Assembly: GCA_905234205.1 (NCBI GenBank) | Contig: CAJOGG010000063.1 | Location: forward strand, 1-16,522 | Direction: 5' to 3' | Length of the DNA: 16,522 nt | DNA from: an uncultured Synergistales bacterium | GTDB lineage: Bacteria; Synergistota; Synergistia; Synergistales; Aminobacteriaceae | Part shown: piece after piece, positions 1 to 6,610 of the stretch | How the letters are laid out: every line of letters begins with the position of its first letter | Position numbering within the stretch: position 1 is the first letter of the stretch | Program-made: the position numbers and the translations under genes | Notes under the pieces: generated by a model | What the model was told of the DNA's origin: nothing | What the model saw: only the letters and a program-made list of their open reading frames with translations | The model's database searches: none

Positions 1-570
1 ACTATTGCAAGAGTCTGCGAAGGTTTTCTTGGGGAAGGTGCGATTTATGACGCAATTGTTGACAGTCACGGCTACATGACTCAAATTTGTTTCGACCGAA
101 TCCCGGATTGCATGATGGGGCCTTGGCAAGTTGATCTCGTTGCTAATTTCAGAACGCCTGTTGATGACATTATGAAGTTTATGGCGAAAAGTTCAGGCAT
201 TCAGAAAATGCAGATTTACACCCTCAACAAAGAATTACGCGCGAATCTGTTGCAAGCTCTTCCGGTGGTCTTTCCGAAATGTTTCGTGACCAGTGCTATC
301 AAGAACAACATTGAAATTAATTACTACACAGCAAGCAAAGGTCAGGCATTGAAATTCATAGCTGAACATTTAGGCCTCTCGCTCGAAAACGCCCTTGCAT
401 TCGGGGACGGAACTAATGATGCTTCAATGATAAAGGCCGCAAAAATTGGTGTGGCCATGGAAAACGCTGCGGACGAGCTCAAAGAAGTAGCTGACTATAT
501 CACGAGTGATTGCGATAATGATGGTGTGGCTGAAGGGATAAAGAAATTTTGCTTTGGTCAATCGGAATAA
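1..570 (+). CDS. Cof-type HAD-superfamily phosphatase, C-terminal part (5' end outside window)
   Basis: The frame is open from base 1, so the gene starts upstream of the window; the first internal ATG (76) is not the true start. The C-terminal half carries the HAD motif III/IV signature GDGTNDASMIKAAKIGVAME, with the two Mg-coordinating aspartates, followed by the usual tail of the Cof/YidA-like class (residues resembling ADYIT, then GVAEGIKKF). Such enzymes are cytoplasmic Mg-dependent phosphatases acting on sugar phosphates, nucleotides or flavin precursors. The cap domain would hold the specificity and lies around the visible N-terminal stretch; I cannot assign a substrate. The 3' end overlaps the lspA start by 22 bases, suggesting translational coupling. 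The family call is firm, the substrate unknown. Confidence 0.88.
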   Translation, partial: TIARVCEGFLGEGAIYDAIVDSHGYMTQICFDRIPDCMMGPWQVDLVANFRTPVDDIMKFMAKSSGIQKMQIYTLNKELRANLLQALPVVFPKCFVTSAIKNNIEINYYTASKGQALKFIAEHLGLSLENALAFGDGTNDASMIKAAKIGVAMENAADELKEVADYITSDCDNDGVAEGIKKFCFGQSE

Positions 571-941
571 TAATTCTTTGTCTGCTGGCTGAACACCTTA
601 CGAGAATAGCTTTAAGTGAATTTATTGAACTTACTTACAATACCGGTGCTGCTTTTGGAATTTTAGAGGGAGTGCCGGATATTACCCTTATACTTTCGGC
701 CGTAGCATGTTTGATAATGTTCTGCGCGTTGTTCTTCATGAAGCTTGACAAGTTCGAGCGCGTGGGGTTCTCTATCATGTTGGGGGGCGCGTTATCGAAT
801 TTGTTGGAGCGAATTTTACTTGGCCACGTGATTGACTGGATACCCTTACCATTTATCGACCTCAATTTTAATATCGCTGACGTAGAGATTTCATTAGGAG
901 CGTTAATAGCATTCTTGAGCGTGTTGTGCAAAAAACCATAA
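549..941 (+). CDS. lspA: Signal peptidase II (prolipoprotein signal peptidase), unusually short
   Basis: This is an inner-membrane aspartyl protease that cleaves prolipoprotein signal peptides. The start is TTG at 549, inside the HAD gene, with GAAGGG (532-537) upstream. The 130-residue product keeps NTGAAFG (31-37), the GGALSNLLER motif (79-88), the HVIDW aspartate (D96) and the FNIAD aspartate (D111). D96 and D111 match the catalytic pair of Pseudomonas LspA (D124/D143). Two other normally invariant aspartates are glutamate here: E15 in AEHLTR (family DQxTK) and E87 in NLLER (family NLxDR). The protein is about 20-40 residues shorter than usual. Only 15 residues separate E15 from N31, where about 30 is typical, so most of the periplasmic beta-cradle strand region is missing. 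Four hydrophobic segments remain. The family call is good; full activity is less certain. Confidence 0.82.
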   Translation: MLWSIGIIILCLLAEHLTRIALSEFIELTYNTGAAFGILEGVPDITLILSAVACLIMFCALFFMKLDKFERVGFSIMLGGALSNLLERILLGHVIDWIPLPFIDLNFNIADVEISLGALIAFLSVLCKKP

Positions 942-950
942 TGTTATAAT
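924..950 (+). promoter_or_regulatory. Candidate sigma70 promoter for serC-serA
   Basis: A perfect TATAAT (945-950) lies 34 bases upstream of the serC start, with TTGTGC (924-929) at a 15-base spacing inside the end of lspA. The spacing is short, so the -35 assignment is weak. The -10 and its position between lspA and serC are the main support. Confidence 0.45.
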
Positions 951-984
951 TCTGGCAAGTTTTCACAAAGGAGCTAATAAAAAT

Positions 985-2070
985 TTGAGCAGAGTATATA
1001 ATTTCAGTGCAGGTCCAGCTGTCTTGCCCGAAGAAGTTTTGCGTGAAGCACAGGCTGAAATGCTTGAATATAAAAATTCTGGTATGTCCGTCATGGAAAT
1101 GAGTCACAGGTCCAAAGATTTTGAAGACATTCTTGACGAGGCCGAGAAAGATTTGCGTGCGCTTATGAATATCCCGGAGAATTACAAAGTTTTATTTTTA
1201 CAGGGCGGTGGCTGTACACAATTTGCTATGGTCCCGATGAACTTGATGCGCAACAAAGTAGCCGATTATATCGTAACCGGGCAATGGTCAAAGAAGGCGG
1301 CTGAGGAAGCTAAAATTTTTGGCACGGTCAACACGATCGCAAGCTCGGCGGATAAAAATTTCTCGTACGTTCCAGATCTATCTGACCTCAATATCACAGA
1401 TAACGCAGATTACGTTTATATATGTCAGAATGAAACTGTTCACGGCACAACTATACGGACCCTTCCGAACACTAAAGGCAAAACTCTTGTGGCTGATGTC
1501 TCGTCAATGTTCTTGAGTGAGCCTGTAGACGTCAGCAAGTACGGAATTATTTGGGGAGGCGTTCAGAAAAATGTCGGCCCGGCCGGCGTTACTATAGTGA
1601 TAATTCGCGACGATTTAATTTATGATGAAGTCCTGCCGTTTACTCCGACAATGTTGAAGTACAAGACTCATGCGGCTAATAAATCTCTCTATAACACTCC
1701 TCCTTGCTACAATATTTATATATGCGGCTTAGTGTTTAAGTGGCTGTTGAAACTCGGCGGCACTGAAGCTATGAGAAAAATTAACGAGGCCAAGGCAAAA
1801 ATTCTGTATGACTATCTCGACAACTCTAAATTATTCCATGGAACTGTGGAGAAGAAGGACAGGTCATTTATGAATGTGCCATTCGTTACAGGAAATAAAG
1901 ACCTTGACGCGGAATTTGTGAACGCAGCAACTAAAGCGGGCCTGAAAAATATCAAGGGTCATCGTTCAGTCGGAGGCATGAGAGCTTCCCTTTATAACGC
2001 AATGCCAGTTGAAGGAGTCAACGCGCTTGTGAACTTCATGGCGGATTTTGAGGCGGGGAAATCATGTTAG
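985..2070 (+). CDS. serC: Phosphoserine aminotransferase
   Basis: This cytoplasmic PLP enzyme converts 3-phosphohydroxypyruvate and glutamate to phosphoserine and 2-oxoglutarate; in many bacteria it also acts in pyridoxal phosphate synthesis. The N-terminus YNFSAGPAVLPEEVL is the SerC signature. EMSHRSKDF (38-46) and LQGGGCTQFAMVP are cofactor/substrate-binding stretches. The PLP lysine is K195 in GGVQKNVGPAG. The 361-residue length matches the usual value of about 360. The start is TTG at 985, with AAAGGAG at 967-973 as ribosome binding site; no nearby ATG preserves the N-terminal motif. The stop codon overlaps the serA start (ATG 2064, TAG 2068-2070), so the two genes are probably co-transcribed and translationally coupled. 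Confidence 0.96.
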   Translation: MSRVYNFSAGPAVLPEEVLREAQAEMLEYKNSGMSVMEMSHRSKDFEDILDEAEKDLRALMNIPENYKVLFLQGGGCTQFAMVPMNLMRNKVADYIVTGQWSKKAAEEAKIFGTVNTIASSADKNFSYVPDLSDLNITDNADYVYICQNETVHGTTIRTLPNTKGKTLVADVSSMFLSEPVDVSKYGIIWGGVQKNVGPAGVTIVIIRDDLIYDEVLPFTPTMLKYKTHAANKSLYNTPPCYNIYICGLVFKWLLKLGGTEAMRKINEAKAKILYDYLDNSKLFHGTVEKKDRSFMNVPFVTGNKDLDAEFVNAATKAGLKNIKGHRSVGGMRASLYNAMPVEGVNALVNFMADFEAGKSC

Positions 2071-3065
2071 CACCCAAGGAACGTAAAATTTTTTGCCTGA
2101 ATAATATCGCGAAAATAGGGCTTGAGAAATTCAGAACAGGTTACACTCTAACAGAGAACGTCAACGAGGCTGCGGGGATTCTCGTGAGGTCGGCGGATAT
2201 GCTGAACATGGAGTTCCCTGAAAATTTGCGTGCTATTGCTCGTGCTGGAGCGGGCGTCAATAATATTCCCCTTGAGAAATGTGCGGAGAATGGTATTGTC
2301 GTCTTCAACACTCCCGGGGCAAACGCTAATTCAGTCAAAGAGCTTGTGCTGGCGGGCTTGTTACTAGCTTCACGAGATATTTTTGGCGGCATTCAATGGA
2401 TTCGAGACAACGCGAATAATCCTGACGTCTCCAAACTTGCAGAGAAGGCCAAGAAAAATTTTGCGGGTCATGAAATTTCAGGGAAGACTCTAGGTGTTAT
2501 AGGCTTGGGAGCTATTGGTGTACGTGTTGCTAATGCGGCCGTCTCGCTCGGAATGAACGTACTTGGCTATGATCCTTACTTGTCAGTAAATTCTGCGTGG
2601 ATGTTAAGCCCAATGATCAAGCACGCTGATACTCCTGAAGAAGTCTACAAGGCAAGCGATTTTATTACTATTCACGTTCCTGCTATGGATTCTACAAGGC
2701 ACATGATTAACGCTGACACCATTGCAAAAATGAAACCGGGCATGAAAATCCTTAACTTTGCTCGTGACGTTTTGGTTGATGAAGAAGCACTGAAGGACGC
2801 ATTAGAATCCGGCCAAGTTGCTTGTTACGTGTCAGACTTTCCGAATAAATTAAGCGTGACCCTGAAAAATTCTATCGTCTTGCCACACTTGGGAGCCTCA
2901 ACAGAAGAAGCCGAGGACAATTGCGCGGTAATGGCAGCTATACAACTTCAGGACTACTTGGACAACGGAAACATCACCAACTCCGTGAATTATCCAGAGA
3001 CTAACGCCGGCGTGTGTGAGACTGAAGCAAGAGCAGAAACATTCCCAACATGTTATCGCAAATAA
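2064..3065 (+). CDS. serA: D-3-phosphoglycerate dehydrogenase, catalytic part; frame broken before the ACT domain
   Basis: This enzyme catalyses the first step of the phosphorylated serine pathway, NAD-dependent oxidation of 3-phosphoglycerate, and its product feeds the preceding serC. Visible features are ARAGAGVNNIP (59-69), the NAD-binding GLGAIG (147-152) with D170 after the second strand, the catalytic arginine in NFARD (R234), and the catalytic histidine in LPHLGAST (H275). The sequence follows the clostridial-type SerA with a C-terminal ACT domain up to NSVNYPETNAGVCETEAR (residue 323), then becomes unrelated and stops after 10 more codons. The expected next stretch, NIPNMLSQIT, is present at 3038 onward in another frame. 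About 13 bases appear deleted relative to the family. The catalytic domain is complete and could be active without serine feedback control. The ribosome binding site is GGCGGGG at 2052-2058. Confidence 0.9.
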   Translation: MLAPKERKIFCLNNIAKIGLEKFRTGYTLTENVNEAAGILVRSADMLNMEFPENLRAIARAGAGVNNIPLEKCAENGIVVFNTPGANANSVKELVLAGLLLASRDIFGGIQWIRDNANNPDVSKLAEKAKKNFAGHEISGKTLGVIGLGAIGVRVANAAVSLGMNVLGYDPYLSVNSAWMLSPMIKHADTPEEVYKASDFITIHVPAMDSTRHMINADTIAKMKPGMKILNFARDVLVDEEALKDALESGQVACYVSDFPNKLSVTLKNSIVLPHLGASTEEAEDNCAVMAAIQLQDYLDNGNITNSVNYPETNAGVCETEARAETFPTCYRK

Positions 3066-3238
3066 CTTCATTTTTCGGACGCAATAATCTTAATATCGAG
3101 AACTTATTGAACAAGGCACGAGGACAATACGCTTATACGTTGCTTGATATTTCTCACAAGATGCCTGACGATACGGCGGAAAGATTACGAGAGATTGACG
3201 GCGTGTTAAGAGTTAGACGAGTTAAGGAACGAAATTAA
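3050..3238 (+). CDS. Detached ACT (serine-sensing) domain of SerA, fragment in a shifted frame
   Basis: The 62-residue product (MLSQITSFFGRNNLNIENLL at its start) matches the C-terminal ACT domain of clostridial-type SerA. The match extends upstream through NIPN (3038-3049), in frame with this piece but out of frame with the main serA ORF. In the intact family this domain binds serine for allosteric feedback. No convincing Shine-Dalgarno site precedes ATG 3050, although the serA stop lies only 13 bases downstream, so re-initiation is conceivable. The domain itself looks undamaged, which argues for a recent deletion, an assembly error or real expression as a separate piece. I prefer to read it as the 3' part of a frameshifted serA rather than as an independent gene. 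Confidence 0.6.
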   Translation: MLSQITSFFGRNNLNIENLLNKARGQYAYTLLDISHKMPDDTAERLREIDGVLRVRRVKERN

Positions 3239-3248
3239 ATTCATACAA

Positions 3249-3276
3249 GCCTCCCAGTCACGAATGATTGAGGGGC
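3249..3276. terminator. Hairpin after serA, without T-tract
   Basis: Arms 3249-3260 and 3265-3276 pair over 12 positions with one C-A mismatch and two G-U pairs, around a CGAA loop. The following bases are A-rich (TAAAACTTTATAAA), not a T-run. It may act as a weak terminator, an mRNA-end stabiliser or an attenuator between serA and the next gene. Confidence 0.4.
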
Positions 3277-3308
3277 TAAAACTTTATAAAGGAGTGAAAT
3301 TATCGCTT

Positions 3309-3761
3309 ATGAGAAAAATTTTTCTTGCGTGCTTATTATTATGCCTAGTGCCTGGCGTGTCGTATTGTGCCAAAATCTCTATCCCAATATCAGAAGTCGA
3401 ACGTGAAGCCTTAATCTTGCGTGTTGAGCTCAATAGACTCGGAAGCACCGGCGATCCTTTTGAACGTGAGGCGATATTACAAAAGATAATTGACCGTTGC
3501 AAGGGCACTGAAGAAGGCGAGGCAGCTTATTGGGACTTGGCCGACCTGTATCTTGATGGCTTCCCTGAAGAAATGAGAAAAGAGGCCCGCGAAATGTTAG
3601 AGCTTTGTTTACGTGCTTACCCTAACACTAACAGAACCTCAATGGTGAAATGCAAGCTAGTGGATCTCTACGACAACAACGACCCGCGACGCGCAGAACT
3701 CGTTAAACAACTTAAGAACGATAAAACCCTTCCCAACATACTAAGAGCGTCTCTCAACTAG
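3309..3761 (+). CDS. Exported small helical (TPR-like) protein of unknown function
   Basis: The 150-residue product begins with a classical Sec signal peptide: basic MRK, a Leu/Cys-rich core and a likely cut near SYCA. The mature part is predicted helical. The repeats around EREAILQKIIDRC, EEGEAAYWDLADLYLDGFPEEMRKEAREMLELCLRAYPNT and MVKCKLVDLYD have the spacing and residues of tetratricopeptide helices (W/L/Y and final P). That suggests a periplasmic scaffold or binding role, with no defined partner. I choose ATG 3309 because it gives the signal peptide and has AAAGGAG at 3288-3294. The upstream in-frame ATG (3264) sits in a hairpin loop and would add a non-secretory extension. No specific family is recognised. 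Whether it is transcribed with serA is unclear. Confidence 0.7.
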   Translation: MRKIFLACLLLCLVPGVSYCAKISIPISEVEREALILRVELNRLGSTGDPFEREAILQKIIDRCKGTEEGEAAYWDLADLYLDGFPEEMRKEAREMLELCLRAYPNTNRTSMVKCKLVDLYDNNDPRRAELVKQLKNDKTLPNILRASLN

Positions 3762-3768
3762 CGCTCTT
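3743..3768 (+). terminator. Possible weak terminator across the stop codon of the small exported protein
   Basis: AAGAGCG (3743-3749) pairs with CGCTCTT (3762-3768) around a 12-base loop that contains the TAG stop, followed by a pyrimidine-rich stretch rather than a clean T-run. Support is modest. Confidence 0.4.
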
Positions 3769-3796
3769 CTTCATTCATAAATTCAATTACAAATAG

Positions 3797-3832
3797 ACAA
3801 ACAAAAAGCGAACCAACGTTCAATTGATTCGC
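3797..3832 (-). terminator. Rho-independent terminator of the minus-strand cassette
   Basis: Read on the minus strand, GCGAATCAA and TTGGTTCGC form a 9-bp stem (one G-U) with a 7-base loop (plus-strand arms 3808-3816 and 3824-3832). It is followed directly by TTTTTGTTTGT. It lies 14 bases past the stop of the exported-protein gene, in the right orientation to end that transcript. Confidence 0.8.
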
Positions 3833-3845
3833 CTAGTTGGGGGAT

Positions 3846-4877
3846 TTACCATGTAGGAAAATATAATCTTAAATGTGTAACGTCCTTCAGCGCATCATCG
3901 ACTCGTCCTGAAACTTCAGGTAGTCTTTCCCAAGCTCCTCCGTCTTGTCTGCATAGCACTAATGGTTTTCGCCCGTATTGAGTCCATAAATCTGGCAGCT
4001 TGTCTTGAAGTTGTGGCCCAGGGATAAAAGAATGCTTGTAAAGTGGTTCATGGCCTTCTAAGTCGGGATAACCGGGTAAGGGCGAAATTATCAGCCATTG
4101 AGTCAATGCCCATGCGTTTATCATTTCTGGCGAGGTCAAGGCGTGTTTCAAGGGCATAATCTGAATCCCTCCGATTGTGTCGCGCTTTGAAGTTGCTACG
4201 TCAATGACTCCTGCGTGTGAGGCTCGTATCCTTCCGTTATCCTGAAATATTGTCCCTTCGAATCTCCCTACGCCGCTGACTTTGTGAATCACCCTTGCGA
4301 TTAATTCCGGGCCATTGGTTCCGTGAGCTATGACTCTTCCGGCCGGCCTGTTTTCGATTTCTAGCATGTAAAATTTTTGCGTTAGGTCAGAGCGAATTAT
4401 CAACACGTCGTCTTCTTCTGGCACGTCGATTAACGGCAACTCGACTCCTTCATGCAACACACTCACTCTTGACCCAACAAACGGCGCGAAGCCACCAAAT
4501 ATTCCCGTACCAGCAGGCATATCGAGCGAAAAAAATGATCCACCTTCAGCAGCAGGCGCTACAGTCACGGAAGGCACTAGGCTAATGATTCTCCCGTGGT
4601 TATTCTCTACGTTCACAAGAATGTGTATTGCGTTCACGGCCGAAGCACAGACTGTTGAGGGCTCACACCATTTGCTAGCGGTATATGCGGGCCAATTAGT
4701 CTTAACGGGAGCCATTAAAACCTTTCCCAACCCAACAACTTCACCAGCAGGCATTATCGCTACAACTTCAGCGCCAACTTTACAGGGGATTCGTATGTCG
4801 AGATTAGCAGCCTTAGCAGGGGAGACGAGAAGCACAAACAGAATCGCAACGACAAAAGAGCCAGCCACACCGCCCAC
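3846..4877 (-). CDS. Exported protein of unknown family
   Basis: The 343-residue product has an N-terminal hydrophobic segment and a likely Sec cleavage after SPAKA (about residue 23), so it should be exported. The mature part starts with ANLDIRIP and looks globular and beta-rich. Two cysteines sit close together in WCEPSTVC. A conserved-looking core (GRIRASHAGVIDVATSK, then GGIQIMP) precedes a C-terminus rich in aromatic residues. I do not recognise a family or a catalytic motif. The predicted start is GTG 4877, because an in-frame TAA lies two codons upstream; GTG 4868 is an alternative. Neither has a clear Shine-Dalgarno site, and the n-region MGGVAG has no Lys or Arg, unusual for a signal peptide. 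The first about 118 bases overlap the CPBP protease gene in another frame, implying coupled translation. It is the last gene of the cassette. Confidence 0.75.
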   Translation of the reverse strand: MGGVAGSFVVAILFVLLVSPAKAANLDIRIPCKVGAEVVAIMPAGEVVGLGKVLMAPVKTNWPAYTASKWCEPSTVCASAVNAIHILVNVENNHGRIISLVPSVTVAPAAEGGSFFSLDMPAGTGIFGGFAPFVGSRVSVLHEGVELPLIDVPEEDDVLIIRSDLTQKFYMLEIENRPAGRVIAHGTNGPELIARVIHKVSGVGRFEGTIFQDNGRIRASHAGVIDVATSKRDTIGGIQIMPLKHALTSPEMINAWALTQWLIISPLPGYPDLEGHEPLYKHSFIPGPQLQDKLPDLWTQYGRKPLVLCRQDGGAWERLPEVSGRVDDALKDVTHLRLYFPTW

Positions 4878-5395
4878 ACGTTACAGACTGCATGGTAAAT
4901 TATTGAGGGCAATACGGAGCCGCCACGATGACGCAATATCGCCATTACAAGCCCAGGGAAAAACGTCGCCACCCGAAGCCACCCCGTAAGCGCGATTAAA
5001 TGACTCAACGCAAAAATCAACGTCGTTATGAATATCCCGAAATACACGCCGAATTTCTTAACCGCTAAAGTTTGTAGCCAGCCACGGAAAAAAGTTTCCT
5101 CGATAAATGCCGCCGCAATTCCTCCGCCAAGATAGTCAAGAGTTTGCCAAAACGTCGGGTGCTTGAGGCCTCGTCCTCCCCATTCGTATGGCCAGTAAAA
5201 AGTTATCACCGTCAACGGAATCAAAGTAACACAAAGCGCAACTATCACATCACGCTTTGATTTACTCGTCAGAAACCATTTAAGGCCGTAAAGCTCTTCG
5301 CTCTCTCCCCGCCGCTTACACCATTCGTAGGGAAAGTAGAGCATGAACGCAGCAGCAACTAAACCTATCGCCGCACTAGATAACTTTGATAGCAT
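4760..5395 (-). CDS. CPBP-family intramembrane glutamic-type endopeptidase (CAAX-protease-like)
   Basis: This is a multi-pass membrane protein with the CPBP (ABI/CAAX protease-like) motifs. EETFFRG (family EExxxR) comes first, then FALSH (FxxxH), then HAVCN (HxxxN) in a later helix; these supply the catalytic Glu and metal- or water-binding His/Asn residues. Family members cleave within membranes, process bacteriocins or prenylated-type peptides, or give self-immunity; the substrate here is unknown. I use ATG 5395, which gives 211 residues. GTG 5416 is in frame and adds seven residues, and neither start has a good ribosome binding site. The start region overlaps the end of the upstream small membrane gene, and the last about 118 bases overlap the next gene. 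The C-terminus beyond HAVCNVW is longer than needed and ends in a basic, leucine-rich tail. Confidence 0.85.
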   Translation of the reverse strand: MLSKLSSAAIGLVAAAFMLYFPYEWCKRRGESEELYGLKWFLTSKSKRDVIVALCVTLIPLTVITFYWPYEWGGRGLKHPTFWQTLDYLGGGIAAAFIEETFFRGWLQTLAVKKFGVYFGIFITTLIFALSHLIALTGWLRVATFFPGLVMAILRHRGGSVLPSIIYHAVCNVWAVWLALLSLRFCLCFSSPLLRLLISTYESPVKLALKL

Positions 5396-5651
5396 CGTTG
5401 AGGAACTGGAAAGCACTATTTATGTAAGTGGAAATGTGAAAGCGATTGACGTATAACGTTATGGAAATTTTGCACAGCAATATTATCACCGGTACAGCAA
5501 CGATAACCGCGCCTATACGATAGAGAATTTTTGCGGGAAGTTTGCCCCAAGTTTCGGAGAGTTCACCGACCAACCAGCCAAGAATCATAAATGCGAAACC
5601 GGAAATCCAAACTGCTAGACCAAATACCAATTGAGTGTTCACTATGCGCAA
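5376..5651 (-). CDS. Small two-helix membrane protein, unknown function
   Basis: The product of about 91 residues contains two clear transmembrane helices (roughly LVFGLAVWISGFAFMILGWL and IGAVIVAVPVIILLCKISIT). A short polar loop, GELSETWGKLPAKILYR, separates them, and a soluble tail of about 20 residues follows. The open frame extends further upstream, but that part runs into the parvulin gene on the other strand and is not membrane-like. TTG 5651 (or TTG 5654) is preferred because minus-strand GGGAG at 5665-5661 is well spaced. The 3' end overlaps the CPBP start by 20 bases, so this is the first gene of a translationally coupled three-gene unit. I recognise no family. It could be an accessory subunit or a substrate of the protease. 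Confidence 0.6.
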   Translation of the reverse strand: MRIVNTQLVFGLAVWISGFAFMILGWLVGELSETWGKLPAKILYRIGAVIVAVPVIILLCKISITLYVNRFHISTYINSAFQFLNDAIKVI

Positions 5652-5670
5652 CAAAATCAGCTCCCATAAT

Positions 5671-5699
5671 TTGAGAATGTGAAAATTTACTGATATTAT
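5671..5699 (+). promoter_or_regulatory. Sigma70-type promoter of the parvulin gene; overlapping minus-strand -10
   Basis: TTGAGA (5671-5676) and TATTAT (5694-5699) are separated by 17 bases, close to consensus. A strong AGGAGG ribosome binding site (5718-5723) follows before ATG 5734. On the minus strand the same spot reads TATAAT (5700-5695), which could serve the divergent membrane-protein cassette, though its -35 is not clear. The two promoters would compete. Confidence 0.7.
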
Positions 5700-5733
5700 A
5701 GCGTGAAATTTTTTCTTAGGAGGAATTTTATTA

Positions 5734-6552
5734 ATGGTACGAAAATTTTTCGTAGCGCTGGCTCTCATTCTTGCACTTACGAGTTTATCTTACGCAGCTG
5801 AAGAGAACGCAAAGGTTCTCGCACGAGTTGGAGGCCAAGATATCACAGAAGAAGACGTGTTTGAGTTCATCAAGCCCTTTGGTCAGCAAGCAGTTATGCT
5901 TTATGGTTCTGAAGAGGGACGCAAAATGATTATCGAGGACGTTATCACAATGAGGCTTTACTCTTTGTTGGGGAAGGACGAAAAAGTTGACGAGACCCCG
6001 GAATTTATCGCAGACCTTGAGAACGCAAAACGTGCTATGCTCGCTCAATATTCTATGCGCAAAATCATAAGTGGAATAGAAATCCCTGAAGACGACGCTA
6101 AGAAATTCTACGACGACAACGCGAAATTATTCATGCAGCCAGAAAGAATTCATGCCCGTCATATTCTCGTGAGCGACGATGAGAATCTCAAAGTAGTTCA
6201 GGAAGAGTTGAAGGCTGGAAAATCTTTTGACGTTGTAGCAGAAGAGCATTCAATCGATCCAGGCAGCGCGTCCAACGGTGGAGATTTAGGCGAGTTTCCA
6301 AAGGGCGTAATGGTCAAGGAATTTGAGGAAGCGGCTTTCGCTTTGCAGAATCCCGGCGACGTATCTGAACCAGTTAAATCACAATTTGGTTGGCACATAA
6401 TAAAGCTCGAGGAACGAATCCCGGAGTCAACGGTATCATTTGAACAAGTTAAGGCGAATATAATCGAGGAGTTACGAAACAGAAAAACGCAGGAAGTACT
6501 ACAGGAGAAATCCAAGGAGCTTGAGGAGAAATACACTGTAGAGAGATTCTAA
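5734..6552 (+). CDS. Exported parvulin-type peptidyl-prolyl cis-trans isomerase (PpiC/SurA-like)
   Basis: This periplasmic foldase isomerises Xaa-Pro bonds in secreted proteins. The 272-residue product begins with a Sec signal peptide (MVRKFFVALALILALTSLSYA). A helical SurA-N-like region follows, with VGGQDITEEDV at 32-42, typical of these chaperones. One parvulin domain spans about 136-236, with RIHARHILVSDD, SNGGDLGEFPKG, EFEEAAFALQNPGDVSEPVKS and QFGWHIIKLEER all present, including the paired histidines of the active site. A charged coiled tail ends the protein. It has a single PPIase domain where SurA has two, so it is closer to PpiC/PrsA/NifM-like forms. Unlike PrsA it has no lipobox cysteine. 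It is monocistronic, with its own promoter and terminator. The specific clients are unknown. Confidence 0.93.
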   Translation: MVRKFFVALALILALTSLSYAAEENAKVLARVGGQDITEEDVFEFIKPFGQQAVMLYGSEEGRKMIIEDVITMRLYSLLGKDEKVDETPEFIADLENAKRAMLAQYSMRKIISGIEIPEDDAKKFYDDNAKLFMQPERIHARHILVSDDENLKVVQEELKAGKSFDVVAEEHSIDPGSASNGGDLGEFPKGVMVKEFEEAAFALQNPGDVSEPVKSQFGWHIIKLEERIPESTVSFEQVKANIIEELRNRKTQEVLQEKSKELEEKYTVERF

Positions 6553-6566
6553 TTCATGGTACAATC

Positions 6567-6610
6567 AGCGACTAGCCAAGAATTTTCCCACACTAGCCGC
6601 TAATTTTTTT
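6567..6610 (+). terminator. Rho-independent terminator after the parvulin gene
   Basis: AGCGACTAG (6567-6575) pairs with CTAGCCGCT (6593-6601), with one central mismatch, followed by AATTTTTTT to 6610. The T-run is on the plus strand, matching the parvulin transcript. Confidence 0.75.

Noticed and set aside
635..931. 98-codon minus-strand open frame opposite lspA
   Set aside because: The lspA frame carries clear family motifs; the opposite frame shows none and has no start signals.
2763..2860. SerA catalytic decay suggested by NFARD (not ARG) and no Glu in the DFPN stretch
   Set aside because: From memory, the clostridial-type SerA subfamily commonly shows these residues, so they are not evidence of damage.
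3264..3308. Upstream ATG 3264 as start of the small exported protein
   Set aside because: It lies in the hairpin loop, lacks a Shine-Dalgarno site and would bury the signal peptide.
3846..4877. Resemblance of the exported protein to SpoIVB-type (S55) peptidases
   Set aside because: Only loose similarity of Gly/Val-rich strands; no catalytic serine motif (GMSGSP-like) is present.
4585..4989. 134-codon plus-strand open frame opposite the exported protein and CPBP genes
   Set aside because: No ribosome binding site and low-complexity Thr/Ala/Pro-rich content. It is antisense to two better supported genes.
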